64,000 bases of DNA from Gracilimonas sp034520725 (GCA_034520725.1 JAXHNH010000014.1:1-64000); one strand, 5' to 3'. Positions 28,937-40,530 are shown, counted from the stretch's first letter. Made by a program: numbers and translations. Notes: generated by a model from the sequence alone, not told the origin.

Positions 28937-31900
28937 TTAAAATGTAATGTTTATGCCGATTCGGTAACTACGAGCTTGTGGATACACACCACGATCCACA
29001 CCAACGCTAAGTGGTGAGGCAGACCCTATTTCCGGATCAAATCCGCTATATCCTGTGAAGGTGAACAGATTGTCAGCTGACAAATAAACCCGAGCATTGG
29101 CCACGCTTACCCTATCGAGAATTCCTTGTGATAGGTTATAACCAACTTGAAGATTCTTAACTCTCAGGTAAGAACCGTCTTCCACATACAGATCTGAGAT
29201 CTTAGACCAGTTACCATTTGCATCATTCCAGGTAAACCGTGGCAGTTCGTTTGACGTACCCGGGCCGGTCCATCTTTCAAGGTATGACGCCGGCATGTTA
29301 GACATGGTCAGGTCATGGCGACGGGTAGCGTTAAAGATATCGTTACCTACTGTTCCCTGTAAGAACAGTGACATATCGAACTGCTTGTAGTTCGCCCCAA
29401 AGTTGGCACCAAAGGTCAGATCAGGAGTTGGGTTACCAATCTTGTGTACGGTCACCGTCATCAATTTCTCCGTTTCCATTCAGGTCTCTGAATATCACAT
29501 CACCCGGTGCAGCATTCGGTTGAATCCCATAATTATCAACTTCCTGTTGTGTCTGGAAAATGCCGTTAGTCTCATATCCCCAGAAGTAACCAATTGGGAA
29601 TCCTTCTTCGGCACGGGTAACAATACCGTATGTAGCGAAACCGGTACCAATGATCACACCTTCTGCATTACCGATGTGAGTAACTTCGTTGCTATTGAAA
29701 GCAAAGTTAAGGCCCACATTATAATTAAACTCGTTAGTGTAATCACGGTAGTCTACGCTAAATTCAAATCCCTCGTTTTGAACACTACCACCGTTAACAA
29801 TTGGTGCGTTGTTACCAACGTGACCCGGTATAGGTGCTCTTACCAGCAACCCTTTGGTTTCTTTCTGATAATAATCTGCAGCCAGAATCAATCTGTCTTG
29901 CCAGAAGCCTACATCAACACCAAAGTTAAGTTGCTCAGATGTTTCCCATTTAAGATTTGGGTTCGGCACACTGGATGGGATCGCACCGGTAGTAAATGTT
30001 TCATTGGAACCAAAACTGTATCCATAACCGGTAGCAATGGTCGATGTATACGCAAAGTTACCTATGTTCTGATTACCGTTTTGTCCCCACGAAGCTCTTA
30101 ACTTCAAGAGATTGATATCATCCATGCCATCCATGAATGGTTCATTACTCATCACCCAACCGAGAGATACAGATGGGAATACAGCATATCTGTTGTTGGA
30201 ACCAAATTTTGAAGAACCATCAACCCTAACAATACCTGTTATCAGATATGTCTCGTCAAAATTATAACTTGTGCGGCCAAAGTAAGACAGTAGCTTCTCG
30301 TTATAAGCTCCCCCGGCCGTACGCATTGACTCTTCATTTGAAGCTACATTAAGCCATGCATTGGAAGGATCAGACATCAATAAGTTTGATTTTGAGCCAA
30401 ACAGATCTTCAAAATGAACTTTTTGAGCAGAAATACCGCCAAGTAATGAAATATTGTGGTTGCTAAAAGTGTTCTCGTAACTCACAGTATTCTCTGAGTT
30501 CCAGGTAAACCAGCGACTTTCAGATTTACTTACCAGAGATTCACTGTTTGTTTGCGCAGAATTCAGGTAAAATGTTGGTACATAATTGTCGCCTTTAACA
30601 AACGCTGCATCAATACCAAAGCTACTTCTGACAACAAGATTTGGCATGATCTCTAACTCAGCATGTAGGTTATTAACCAATTTATCTACCTGAGTTTCAC
30701 CATGTGTTACAGCCAGTCGGGCAAGTGGATTGACGATCTCCTGAGTCACATAGTTTGAGATACCATAGTACTGACCATCATTTTGGACAGCATTACTAGG
30801 ATAGCTCTGAAGGTCATTTGGATCTGTTTCATAGATCGGAGTCAAAGGATCCATATTCAGGGCATTACTTAATGGAGAACCCCACTCACTATTACTGAGT
30901 ACTGCATTTCGGTCTATTCGGCTATAGTTCAGACTATTACCAAACCTGAATATCTCGCTTACCTTACTGTCCAGTTTCAGGTTGAAAGTGTTTCGGCCAA
31001 ACTGAGATTTTTCTCCTCCGACAATACCTTCTTGTGCAAAAATGGATACTCCGGCTGAATACTGCGTACGATCGTTTCCACCAGAAATAGTGATCTGATG
31101 ACTCGTCATTGGAGCATTGTCATTAAAGACAGCATCTTGCCAGTCAGTTCCACCTGAAACTTGAGGATCAATTGGGAAAGGCATGCTGACACCTGCATAG
31201 GAAGCCCCTTCATTCATCATAACCATATACTGACGCGCATCCAGCATATTGATTTTTCTCCATGCATTTTGGATACCTGCATATCCTTCGTAAGTAACAT
31301 TAGTTACATCAGGTTGGCCTGATTTCGTAGTGATCAAAACCACACCGTTGGCAGCACGTGCTCCATAAATAGCCGCTGAGGCCGCATCTTTAAGCACCTG
31401 CATAGATTCAATTGAACCCGGGTTCAGATAATCGATACCACTAACCGGCATACCATCCACTACAAACAGAGGATCTGCGCTCCCGGTGGTTCCCGCTCCA
31501 CGAATTCTGATGGTTGGAGCTTCACCCGGCTGCCCGGATTGATTTGCCACAAATACACCAGCCGTTCTGCCCTGTAAAGCTTGTTCAACACGGAGAACAG
31601 GAGTATCATTAATGCTTTCTGAACTAATAGAAGAAACAGACCCAGTGATCTCGCTTCTTCGCTTGGTACCATAACCAACAACGATCAGCTCATCAGATTG
31701 CAACACTGAAGGATTCAGCGCTACATTTATAACACTTCTTCCGTCAACCGGAACTTCCCTTGTGTTAAAACCGAGGTAAGAGAATACCAAAGTATCCTGT
31801 GTTTCGGCGGTCAGAACAAAACTACCGTTCAAATCTGTTGCCGTTCCTCTTGAAGTGCCTTTAATTAAAATATTAACTCCAGGAAGCGTTTCACCGGTTT

Positions 31901-32291
31901 GAGCTTCGGTTACACGTCCTCTAACCGTATCAGCCACAGCAGTGACTGGTGTTAAAGGATCGGCACCTGATATAACATAAACACGATCACCCAGATACCT
32001 GGATTCTAGATTGTGTGGTGTCAGTAGTATCTGAAGTTTATCTGATAAACTTCCCTCCAAATCTACCTTAGAATGGCTTTTTCCCTCTACCAAGTTTGTT
32101 TTGTAGAAAAAGACAACGTTGTAAGCGCTTTCCAAACTCTTTAAACTTTTTTTAAGGGAGACCTGTTCTGCAGAATTTTCTGCATAACCTGCACTTTTGT
32201 TGTAAGCAAATTGTGCTTTTTGTGCTGCCCAAGTTGTACCCATGCTGCAGAATGCAAATAGTAAAACTAACAGGGTGATTCTTTTAGCTTT
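28937..32291 (-). CDS. SusC/RagA TonB-dependent transporter with STN domain, one frameshift
   Basis: About 1,115 residues. Leader MKAKRITLLVLLFAFCSMG, then an STN domain (SLKKSLKSLESAYNVVFFYK), a carboxypeptidase-like domain (GETLPGVNILIKGTSRGTA), a plug with GYGTKRRSEITGSVSSIS, RIRGAGTTGSADPLFVVDG and AAIYGARAANGVVLITTK, and the barrel to YRIGINITF at 28937. The frame breaks at about 29444, where one extra G on the plus strand sits in DGDRTKIGNPTPDLTFG. It imports glycan oligomers with SusD and TonB energy. The STN domain is the part that signals to a FecR anti-sigma factor, and both partners lie just upstream. Confidence 0.93.
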
Positions 32292-32326
32292 CATATCATT
32301 ACTGTTTAATGTTATATCTTTCATTT

Positions 32327-33403
32327 CTATGATCCCTTAGTTACAGAGTCATCTTCTTTTTTTCTGATGAAGACTGTTTGCTCGTGTTTTGTGATTTCTA
32401 CATCCAATACCTGAGCAAGTCCTGTCAAAAGAAAATCTATGTTTAAGTTCTCCAACCTTCCCGTTAACCGTTCACTGAGCAGGTCATCGTCCTCAACTTT
32501 AACACTGACATCGTAGGTAAATTCTATCCTGTCAATGAGTTCGTAAAGTGGAGTATTGTCAAGAATCAAAGTATCACTGGCCCAAGATGTATAAACCTGA
32601 GTGTTGACTTTTCTGACCTCGATCTTGTCCATTTTATTTGAAAATTCCACCAATTCTCCAGGATTCATGATGTAATTCATTACCTGTTGATTTACAGGTT
32701 CAGATACATCAACCCGAACCTGGCCTTCACTCAAAACAACCTGACTTCTTGATTTAGTCGTATTCACGGAGAAAACAGTCCCCAATACCGACACATCGCC
32801 ATCAGGTGTATGAACAATAAATGCTCGTTTTGAATCAGGGTTGTTCGTAATGCTGAATAAAGCCTCTCCTTCCAGCCAAACTTGCATGGTGTCCGTGTTA
32901 ACGGATTTATCGGGGAGGCGTAGTTCTGAATTGGCATTTATCACAATTTTTGAACCATCAGAATACTGAACCGAAGTTTTTTGACCCGTATCTGTATTGA
33001 AAGTTCGATAGGTTACCGATGAGACCCGACTTTTATCTGTTCCGTTGTTCTGTAGTAATGTGTGTCGGGTAAAAAAACCAACCACCAATAAAATACTTGC
33101 TGCAACTGCGATTGCTGACCAAACGGCCGTTCTCGAGCGTTTTCGAACCTCTTTGTAGGATCGGTATCTTTTTTGAGAATCGATTCTCCACATCAAGCGC
33201 TCTAATTCCACCTCGGAATTCGGCAAAGGAAGTGATTGTGAACCTTCATTTAATAGCTCCTTCCCTTTTTCAAGAAGACCGGCATGATCTTCATTTTGCT
33301 CAGACCATGCAGTCCATTTTGCAAACTCCTCTGATGTTGCTTTCCCTGTAAGAAAACGAACAAAAGATTCATCAAGTAATAATTCTGAGAGCTTACTAGG
33401 CAT
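32327..33403 (-). CDS. FecR-type anti-sigma factor
   Basis: 358 residues: an N-terminal cytoplasmic part with FAKWTAWSEQNEDHAGLLEK, one helix at about residues 92-110 (AVWSAIAVAASILLVVGFF), then the periplasmic FecR domain (VQYSDGSKIVINANSELRLP, FIVHTPDGDVSVLGTVFSVN) and a C-terminal DUF4974-like domain (TLILDNTPLYELIDRIEFTY). It ties the ECF sigma factor to the membrane and releases it when the STN domain of the SusC signals. Between the sigma gene and SusC, same strand. Confidence 0.92.
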   Translation of the reverse strand: MPSKLSELLLDESFVRFLTGKATSEEFAKWTAWSEQNEDHAGLLEKGKELLNEGSQSLPLPNSEVELERLMWRIDSQKRYRSYKEVRKRSRTAVWSAIAVAASILLVVGFFTRHTLLQNNGTDKSRVSSVTYRTFNTDTGQKTSVQYSDGSKIVINANSELRLPDKSVNTDTMQVWLEGEALFSITNNPDSKRAFIVHTPDGDVSVLGTVFSVNTTKSRSQVVLSEGQVRVDVSEPVNQQVMNYIMNPGELVEFSNKMDKIEVRKVNTQVYTSWASDTLILDNTPLYELIDRIEFTYDVSVKVEDDDLLSERLTGRLENLNIDFLLTGLAQVLDVEITKHEQTVFIRKKEDDSVTKGS

Positions 33404-33558
33404 ATATAAATTTCTTAATTAATTGGGTTACTCTCGGTTTGTGACCTAATAGAGAAGTGCCGAATGGAAACCTACTCTATTTTTATTAAGAAATTTTTAA
33501 GAAGAGTTTACATGCTCCTTACAATATGCGCTACAGTGGGTTAAAGATACTATTAGAA

Positions 33559-34131
33559 TTATTTATCCAGAAAAGAACGAAGCATTTTTACAGCTTCAGA
33601 CAAAAAATTATAGATACTTTGTGCGCGGATCTCCAGTATCTTTGAAATCTCATCGGTTGATAACCCCTCAAAATATTTCAAATAAATAATCTCACGCTGC
33701 CTGGGTGTCAATTTTTTAATGGCGTTTTTAAGATCCTTGCTTTCTTTTTCCTGTAGATTCAGGATCTCATCCCACTTTGCATAACTCAACATAGGATCAA
33801 ACTCTTCCTCATAATACTTCTTGTCTATCTCTTCCCTTCGTATAGCCGCTTTTTTCCTATTCAGCAGTTCACGCCTCAATGAGACAAACAAATAGGCCCT
33901 CACTGACCCCGGCTTGCTAAGGTTCTTGCGATATTTCCAAAGTTGAAAGAAGACCTCCTGAATAGCATCACGTACTTTTTCAGAGTTTGGGATGATCCTG
34001 TATCCATATTTATAAAGCGATTCAAAGGTTGTGGAAAAAAGGCTACCTAAGGCATTCCTATCCCCTGAGCGCAACTTTTGCCAAAGTTGATCTAACGCGT
34101 CCTCACCCTGTAAGTTCTTCGATTTACTCAT
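33559..34131 (-). CDS. ECF-type RNA polymerase sigma factor
   Basis: 190 residues. Region 2 contains LYKYGYRIIPNSEKVRDAIQ and VFFQLWKYRKNLSKPGS; region 4 contains LTPRQREIIYLKYFEGLSTD and IRAQSIYNFLSEAVKMLRSF, the helix-turn-helix that reads the -35 element. It is the type found with FecR and SusC in Bacteroidota-like PULs and likely switches on this locus. First gene of the minus-strand operon and divergent from the GH3 gene, 257 bases away, so that gap may hold promoters in both directions. Confidence 0.92.
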   Translation of the reverse strand: MSKSKNLQGEDALDQLWQKLRSGDRNALGSLFSTTFESLYKYGYRIIPNSEKVRDAIQEVFFQLWKYRKNLSKPGSVRAYLFVSLRRELLNRKKAAIRREEIDKKYYEEEFDPMLSYAKWDEILNLQEKESKDLKNAIKKLTPRQREIIYLKYFEGLSTDEISKILEIRAQSIYNFLSEAVKMLRSFLDK

Positions 34132-34388
34132 TTAAGTAGGAGATGAAGGCTTTTCTTCAATCATATATCTTGAAGAAGATGCTAATCCTGTGTGTTCTTT
34201 TGATGAATCTTTTTTCTAAATCAATACCTAAATGGTACCAAATTATTACGAGCTACCAAAAATACAGAACACTGTATAACTCATACTTTTGTTCACATCT
34301 TGATAGTTCGGATATCTTAACTTAGCTTCTCTGCGTTCCGGTGTTCTGAGATTTTTCAAAAACATAAATATCAGAACTACATACATCT

Positions 34389-36728
34389 ATGCAATCTAAT
34401 TTTTCACAAAACCCAGCCTCAGATCTCATCGATAAGATCTTAAAAACAACCCTCATACTAGGTTTAACCATTATTTTAAGCACCAATAAAACCTTGTCTG
34501 CTCAGCCCTACCTGAACCCAGCCATTTCTTTAGATGAACGCGTAAATGATCTTATTTCGCGAATGACCCTGGAGGAAAAAGTTGGGCAGATGACTCAGCT
34601 TGATATTACCATGGTCAATAATAAGGGAGATCAAAGTGATGTCAGCCTTGATCCTGTAAAAGCCCGAACATTGCTTCAGGATCATCATATAGGGTCATTT
34701 CTTAATGGTGAAGCTGTATCGGCACAGCAATGGCTTGAGTACATCACTGAGTTGCAGCGTATTGCTGTTGAAGAGACCCGGTTAGGTATTCCCATCATTT
34801 ATGGTATCGACCATATGCATGGAGCGAGCTACCTAACCGGCAGCACGATATTTCCTCACAATATCAACATTGGTGCTACTTTTAATCCTGATAATGCCCT
34901 GCAAAATGGAAGGATCACAGCTCTCGAAGCAGGCCCCTTGGGGCACGTATGGAATTTTGCTCCCGTTCTCGATCTTGGTCAGAATCCGTATTGGCCACGT
35001 GTTTATGAGACTTATGGAGAGGATCCTTATCTCGCTTCCAGATTGGGAGAAGCCTATGTAGATGGATTACAGGCAAAGCATGACCAATTTCCTTACCAAA
35101 TTACTGCCACAGGCAAACATTTTCTCGGATATTCAGTACCAAGATCCGGTTGGGACCGTACACCGGTAGATCTTTCCATGCAGACCATTCATGAATTCCA
35201 CCGGCCATCATTTCAGGCTGCATTGGATGCCGGTATGAAAACTATTATGCTCAATAGTGGTGAGATCAATGGTATTCCGGTTCATGCATCAAAAGAACTT
35301 CTGACAGATCTTTTACGTGAAGAAATGGGTTTCGACGGAGTCATACTTACTGACTGGGCTGATATTGAAAAACTTTACAACTACCACAGAACGGCTCGTG
35401 ATTATGACGAAGCAACATTTCAGGCTATTGAAGCCGGTGTGGATATGAGCATGACGCCTGACTCCCTGAATTTTAATGATAGCCTGATCAAGCTTGTACA
35501 GAATGGAAAAATCACTGAAGAACGGATCGATGAATCTGTACGCCGAATCTTAAAACTGAAATTCGAATTAGGGTTATTTGAACATCCCTACCCTTCAGGC
35601 AAAGGAATTGAAAATATTGGAAGTGCCTCTCATAAAGCCATCGCCCTCCGTTCGGCTCAGGAGTCCATAGTTCTTTTGAAGAATCAGGATAACATCTTGC
35701 CGTTGTCTAAAGGTGTAAAAAACATTCTTGTCGTGGGCCCATCAGCTAACAGTAAGAGAAATCTGTCAGGTGGATGGACACTGGCATGGCAGGGTGGTTC
35801 AGAAGAACAATATCCTGAAAGCATGCAAACCATTACGGAAGCAATTCAGCATCAACTCCCATCAGCAAAAGTAACCGGTTTGAATTCCATGGGTGAATCG
35901 GAGACAAAATTACGATCTGATTTTGAAAAGGCTGCCAATAGTGCTGATGCCATTATCATTGCAGCAGGTGAAGAACCCTATACCGAGTTTGTAGGAAATA
36001 TCACTGATCTGGAACTTCCCAAAGATCAGCTTGATCTGATCAAAGCAGTTAATGAAACAGGTAAACCTTCTGTACTTGTGTTAGTCGAAGGACGACCAAG
36101 AGTGGTATCTGAAATAGTTGAGGAAACTGATGCCATTATCTGGGCAGGTCTCCCCGGTTTTGAAGGAGCAGAAGCCATTGCAGGTGTCATCAGTGGTGAG
36201 GTAAACCCAAGCGGTAAACTGCCCTTCTCTTACCCTCAATATGTTGGTTATTTCGTGCCTTACAATCACAAACCAAGTGCATCATATCACTTTGACTCTG
36301 AAGTTGCGAATACCATAGAGCAGGATGACGAGACCATCGCTGAATGGGAATTTGGGCATGGCTTGAGTTACACGAATTATTCCTACGGTGAGCTCTCCGT
36401 AAATAAAACTACAATAGATGAGAATGAATTAATAGAAGCTGAGATTACGATCACAAACATAGGAGAGCGCACCGGTACCGAAGCAGTGTTGTGGTTTATA
36501 TCTGATGAAGTGGGTAGGATATCGCGGCCTGTTAAAGAACTCATACACTTTGAGCGTGTAGAACTGCAGCCCGGTGAGTCTCAGAAGGTGAGCTTAAGAA
36601 TTAATCCAAATGATGATCTTACCTATCCTGATTTTGATGGAAATCCTATACTTGAAGAGGGCTATTTTAAAATACGAGTAGGAGATAAAGTTGAGCGCTT
36701 TTACCTTGAATTAGCTGACAATAAGTGA
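34389..36728 (+). CDS. Glycoside hydrolase family 3 beta-glucosidase
   Basis: 779 residues. N-terminus is long and hydrophobic at about residues 18-33 (TTLILGLTIILST) with a signal-like end at LSAQ. GH3 N-domain: DERVNDLISRMTLEEKVGQM, IYGIDHMHGA, KHFLGYSVPRSGWDRTPVDL; the catalytic nucleophile is the Asp in GVILTDWADIEKL (about residue 322). The C-domain has LLKNQDNILPLSK and the fibronectin-III-like tail begins NYSYGELSVNKTTIDENELI. It would release glucose from beta-glucan oligomers made by the GH16. Divergently transcribed from the sigma/FecR/SusCD operon. Confidence 0.95.
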   Translation: MQSNFSQNPASDLIDKILKTTLILGLTIILSTNKTLSAQPYLNPAISLDERVNDLISRMTLEEKVGQMTQLDITMVNNKGDQSDVSLDPVKARTLLQDHHIGSFLNGEAVSAQQWLEYITELQRIAVEETRLGIPIIYGIDHMHGASYLTGSTIFPHNINIGATFNPDNALQNGRITALEAGPLGHVWNFAPVLDLGQNPYWPRVYETYGEDPYLASRLGEAYVDGLQAKHDQFPYQITATGKHFLGYSVPRSGWDRTPVDLSMQTIHEFHRPSFQAALDAGMKTIMLNSGEINGIPVHASKELLTDLLREEMGFDGVILTDWADIEKLYNYHRTARDYDEATFQAIEAGVDMSMTPDSLNFNDSLIKLVQNGKITEERIDESVRRILKLKFELGLFEHPYPSGKGIENIGSASHKAIALRSAQESIVLLKNQDNILPLSKGVKNILVVGPSANSKRNLSGGWTLAWQGGSEEQYPESMQTITEAIQHQLPSAKVTGLNSMGESETKLRSDFEKAANSADAIIIAAGEEPYTEFVGNITDLELPKDQLDLIKAVNETGKPSVLVLVEGRPRVVSEIVEETDAIIWAGLPGFEGAEAIAGVISGEVNPSGKLPFSYPQYVGYFVPYNHKPSASYHFDSEVANTIEQDDETIAEWEFGHGLSYTNYSYGELSVNKTTIDENELIEAEITITNIGERTGTEAVLWFISDEVGRISRPVKELIHFERVELQPGESQKVSLRINPNDDLTYPDFDGNPILEEGYFKIRVGDKVERFYLELADNK

Positions 36729-36763
36729 TCCGGATCTGACATTCACAGCATTAATTAATAATA

Positions 36764-36790
36764 AAAGAGGGAGCCTCAAGCTCCCTCTTT
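36764..36790 (+). terminator. Bidirectional intrinsic terminator between GH3 and carbonic anhydrase
   Basis: AAAGAGGGAG and CTCCCTCTTT arms around a seven-base loop, T-rich after the right arm and A-rich before the left arm, in the convergent gap. Confidence 0.85.
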
Positions 36791-36809
36791 CTTATCTTAG
36801 CCTTGTTTA

Positions 36810-37547
36810 TTAATCTAAAAATGTCACTTTACCTGTATCCAGGTCATAAAAGGCACCGGCAATAACAACATCACCATTACGCTCCAACTCGGCAATGATC
36901 GGGCTATTTTTACGCATTTCAGCGATGGTATTGCGTACGTTATTGTTAACTACTTCTGTTACGTAGTTATTATTTGAAGCAGACTGCTCACCACTATAGT
37001 TCTCAGTCATTTCAATAGCGGGTTCGATCTTGTCTAGCATGGCGGTAATGTTGCCCATTTCAACACCATCAATGGCTGCTTTTACTGCACCACACGATTC
37101 ATGGCCCATTATGACAACCACTTTTGAGCCGGCTACTGCAGTTGCAAACTCTGCACTCCCAAGAATGTCTTCGTTCACAAAGTTTCCTGCTACTCTCGCA
37201 ACAAATATGTCTCCAACACCTTTGTCGAAAACTTGTTCCACTGGGACACGGCTGTCTACACACGACAAGACAATAGCATCAGGATACTGACCACCTGCAG
37301 TAGCCTTTACCTGAGCCTGATAGTCTCTCGGAGTCAGACTGTTTTTGGTAAACCGGTCATTACCATCCTTCATTTCCTGAATGATCTGCTGAGGAGTTTT
37401 CTCATCCTGAACTTCATCCGTCATAACTGCCGAAGTTAATTGAACGGTATTTGTTTGCATTTCACTTTCTTTTGAGGTGCAAGCTGTAATTAAGAATGAA
37501 CCCAATACTAATACAGATAATAGATTTAAACTTTTCATTTTATACAT
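36810..37547 (-). CDS. Beta-class carbonic anhydrase, lipoprotein
   Basis: 245 residues. Leader LNLLSVLVLGSFLITACTS with lipobox ITAC. Catalytic beta-CA residues are present: VLSCVDSRVPVEQVF (Cys, Asp, Arg) and VVVIMGHESCGAVKAAIDG (His, Cys), so zinc binding by two Cys, one His and Asp switching are preserved. It interconverts CO2 and bicarbonate in the periplasm or at the outer membrane rather than in the cytoplasm. Single gene with its own terminator; the upstream 150 bases have no gene. Confidence 0.93.
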   Translation of the reverse strand: MYKMKSLNLLSVLVLGSFLITACTSKESEMQTNTVQLTSAVMTDEVQDEKTPQQIIQEMKDGNDRFTKNSLTPRDYQAQVKATAGGQYPDAIVLSCVDSRVPVEQVFDKGVGDIFVARVAGNFVNEDILGSAEFATAVAGSKVVVIMGHESCGAVKAAIDGVEMGNITAMLDKIEPAIEMTENYSGEQSASNNNYVTEVVNNNVRNTIAEMRKNSPIIAELERNGDVVIAGAFYDLDTGKVTFLD

Positions 37548-37701
37548 GATCTAAGGATTTTAAAATTGAATTAGCATAGCTATACCAAAGGTTATTTAAG
37601 CCACTTTCCTTTGTTTACAGTCAAATACAGAGATTTGGCAAATGCACTTTTCCCTTGGATCTTGATCTGCAATAGTGAATAGCTAAATAAAACGGATGGG
37701 C

Positions 37702-38001
37702 TTAGACCCTGTCTGGTGGGGGTGTAGAAACATGAGGAACAAAAAGGTCCTCATAGATCATGTATGATCCATTGTCTTTTTGAATAGGAGCTATAAAAAT
37801 CGGATCAGAATCATCATGCTCGATCTCATCTTCACTACCATGTTCTTCTATCACATCAGGAAGTGGAACTTGCGAGGTAGAAGCAACTGTTTCGACCGGT
37901 GAAGGAGGAAGCAACCAGTCATACTCATGTAATAGCGTAAACACCCCGAAGAGGAGCGTTGCACCTAATACGAATACGGTATGTAATTTTTTGGCTTTCA
38001 T
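37702..38001 (-). CDS. Small single-pass membrane protein, unknown
   Basis: About 99 residues from the ATG at 38001: MKAKKLHTVFVLGATLLFGV gives one helix with a basic start, then an acidic, proline-rich tail (SQVPLPDVIEEHGSEDEIEH, VPHVSTPPPDRV). No family is recognised. It is divergent from the TonB receptor gene and the tail is reminiscent of the periplasmic linker of TonB-like proteins, but no TonB C-terminal domain follows. Real gene status is moderately supported by start, helix and composition. Confidence 0.5.
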   Translation of the reverse strand: MKAKKLHTVFVLGATLLFGVFTLLHEYDWLLPPSPVETVASTSQVPLPDVIEEHGSEDEIEHDDSDPIFIAPIQKDNGSYMIYEDLFVPHVSTPPPDRV

Positions 38002-38154
38002 ATACGTAAGATATTCAGTCACAGAAAACTATGCTCGATATTTTTGCGTTCCGGATCAAAAAAGATAATTAAAGTAATGCAACTATCTCCGCCGGAACGA
38101 CTTTTACCATTCAAAATGTTAGGTGACCCAACTGATCAAACAATTCCTCATTTA

Positions 38155-40530
38155 ATGCAACTTCGGATTCCACTACTACTGTTTTTATTTATTTGCTGTG
38201 GCTTTAGTAGCTTTGCCCAATCAACCGGGAATCTGTCAGGCACTGTAACTGACGCTAAAACCGGAGAACCGTTGATTGGGGCTACAATCATTTTAGAAGG
38301 AACCGAACTCGGAGATGCGACTAATGAGAATGGTCAGTTCACTATCCGAAATATCCCTCCTAAAACCTATAATGTAAAAGCATCATATATAGGTTTTATC
38401 ACCCAAACCAAATTCAACGTTGTTATCAGATCTGAAGGCAATATTGATGTTAATTTTCAATTAGAAGAAGACGTTAGAGAACTGGATGAGGTAACAGTAA
38501 CTCCCAATCCGTTTCAAAAAGAAGAAGTGACCCCTCTCTCGATTCAGAAATTCAGTCGGCAAGAGATTGCAGCTTATCCCGGTGGAAATAACGACATTGC
38601 AAAAGTGGTTCAATCCTTGCCGGGAGTATCCGGTTCCGTGGGTGGTTTCCGTAATGATGTGATCATTCGCGGAGGAGCGCCTAACGAGAATGTTTACTTC
38701 CTGGATGGCATCCCGATTCCTAATATCAATCACTTTTCAACTCAAGGAAGCGCCGGCGGTCCGGTTGGTTTGTTGAACGTCTCATTTTTTGAGGGGGTTT
38801 CACTTACTGCCAGTTCATTTGGTGCCGAGTATGAAAATGTGTTATCAGGTATTCTTCAATTCGATCAGAGAAACGGGAACAACCGTGATTTTAGCGGCAA
38901 CCTGAGAGTGGGTTCGAGTGAGGCAGCTTTAACCGTCGAGGGACCTCTTTTTAAGGGGAACGAAACCGAATCAAATACAACCTATATAGCATCGGTTCGG
39001 CGCTCTTATCTACAGTTGCTGTTTCAGGCGATCGGACTTCCCTTCCTGCCTGATTACTGGGATTATCAGTACAAAGTGAACCACCGGATCGATCAAAATA
39101 ATCGGATCTATCTCACCGGAGTCGGCTCCATTGATGACTTATCCATCAATGATCTGGATGAGTTTGATGCCGAGCAGGAAGCTATTCAAAATCAGATTCC
39201 TGTCATTCGTCAGAATAGCAATACGATTGGTATCGGCTGGAAAAGACAATTTTCGGACAATAGTGGATTCATGGAAACGGTGATCAGTAATAATACGCTG
39301 GGCAATAATTTTTATAGGTATGAAGATAATGTCAACGAAACCGGGCTCTATCTCAAGAATGACTCCCGCGAAACTGAAACCCATCTTAGATATCAAGCCA
39401 CAACGTTCATGGGCAACTGGACTCTTTCCGGTGGGATGAACCTTATAAATGCCAATTACACTAACTCCACTGAAGATCTGATCAACAACCGTTTATTTTC
39501 TACCGATCTCAATTTTTTCCGATATGGTTTATTTGTTCAATCGTCTGCTAATTTTAATGAAAACCGGATCGGTGTTTCTTTTGGGCTGAGGGCGGACGGT
39601 GATAGTTTTTCGGAGTCAGGTGATCAACTCTATCGTACTCTCAGTCCCAGAGCATCATTTTCATACAAGATTACAAAAAATGAAAAGTGGACAGTGAATA
39701 CATCCCTTGGAACATATTACAAGATCCTGCCTTATACTACCCTTGGGTTTCAGGATAACAACGACAATTTTCCTAACAGCTCATCTGATTATATACGAAG
39801 CGATCACGCTGTAGCCGGACTGGAGTACCTGATAAACGACCGGGCAAGAATTTCAGCCGAGGCCTTCTTCAAACACTACACCGATTATCCGATCTCAACT
39901 ACAGACAGTGTTTCACTTGCTAATAAAGGAGGTGATTTTGAAGTTTTCGGTAGTGAACCGATCGTCAGTTCTGGTGAGGGAAGAACCTACGGGGTAGAAT
40001 TGCTGTATCAGCAAAAATTCACCGGTAAATTCTATGGTGTTGCCGCATTCACGTTCTATAAAAGTGAATTCACTAATCTTTTTAATAACGATTACAAACC
40101 GGCTGTTTGGGATAATGGAAAGCTGATCTCACTACTTGGTGGCTATAAATTTGGTAACAACTGGGAGGTTAGTAGTCGCTATCGGTATCTGGGTAAAGCT
40201 CCTTATGCACCGGTCGACCAGCAAAAGACCCTGCAAAATTATCCCGCTGTTTTTAGAGAATTCGAACAACTTGGTTCCGTTCGGCTCGATCCATTAAGCC
40301 AGCTGGATATTCGCGTAGATAAGAAATTCAACTTCCAGAACCTCAGCCTTGATATCTATCTGGAAGTGCAGAATGTGCTTGCGCAAACCAGTCCTTCTGA
40401 ACCACGCTATGGATTGGACAGAGATGAAACCGGTGGAGATCATTACCCCAAGGAAGTCTTGTATTAGTGTGAATACCGTCCAGACAATGCTGAAGTACTC
40501 CCATCTATCGGGCTGGTTCTAAATTTCTAA
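38155..40530 (+). CDS. TonB-dependent receptor with carboxypeptidase-like domain
   Basis: About 790 residues. Start chosen at ATG 38155 for the signal peptide MQLRIPLLLFLFICCGFSSF. Then the CarboxypepD_reg-like domain (GTVTDAKTGEPLIGATIILE), a plug (LDEVTVTPNPFQKEE, RGGAPNENVYFLDGIPIPNI) and a 22-strand barrel. A TAG at 40465 interrupts it, but after it the same frame runs to PSIGLVLNF and TAA at 40530, a typical barrel C-terminus with final Phe. The intervening part reads best one frame over (EIITPRK), so two compensating indels at about 40437 and 40484 are likely. Substrate unknown; no SusD partner. Confidence 0.88.

Noticed and set aside
29403..30101. Plus-strand 232-residue open frame
   Set aside because: It lies entirely opposite the SusC barrel and has no family pattern or ribosome binding site.
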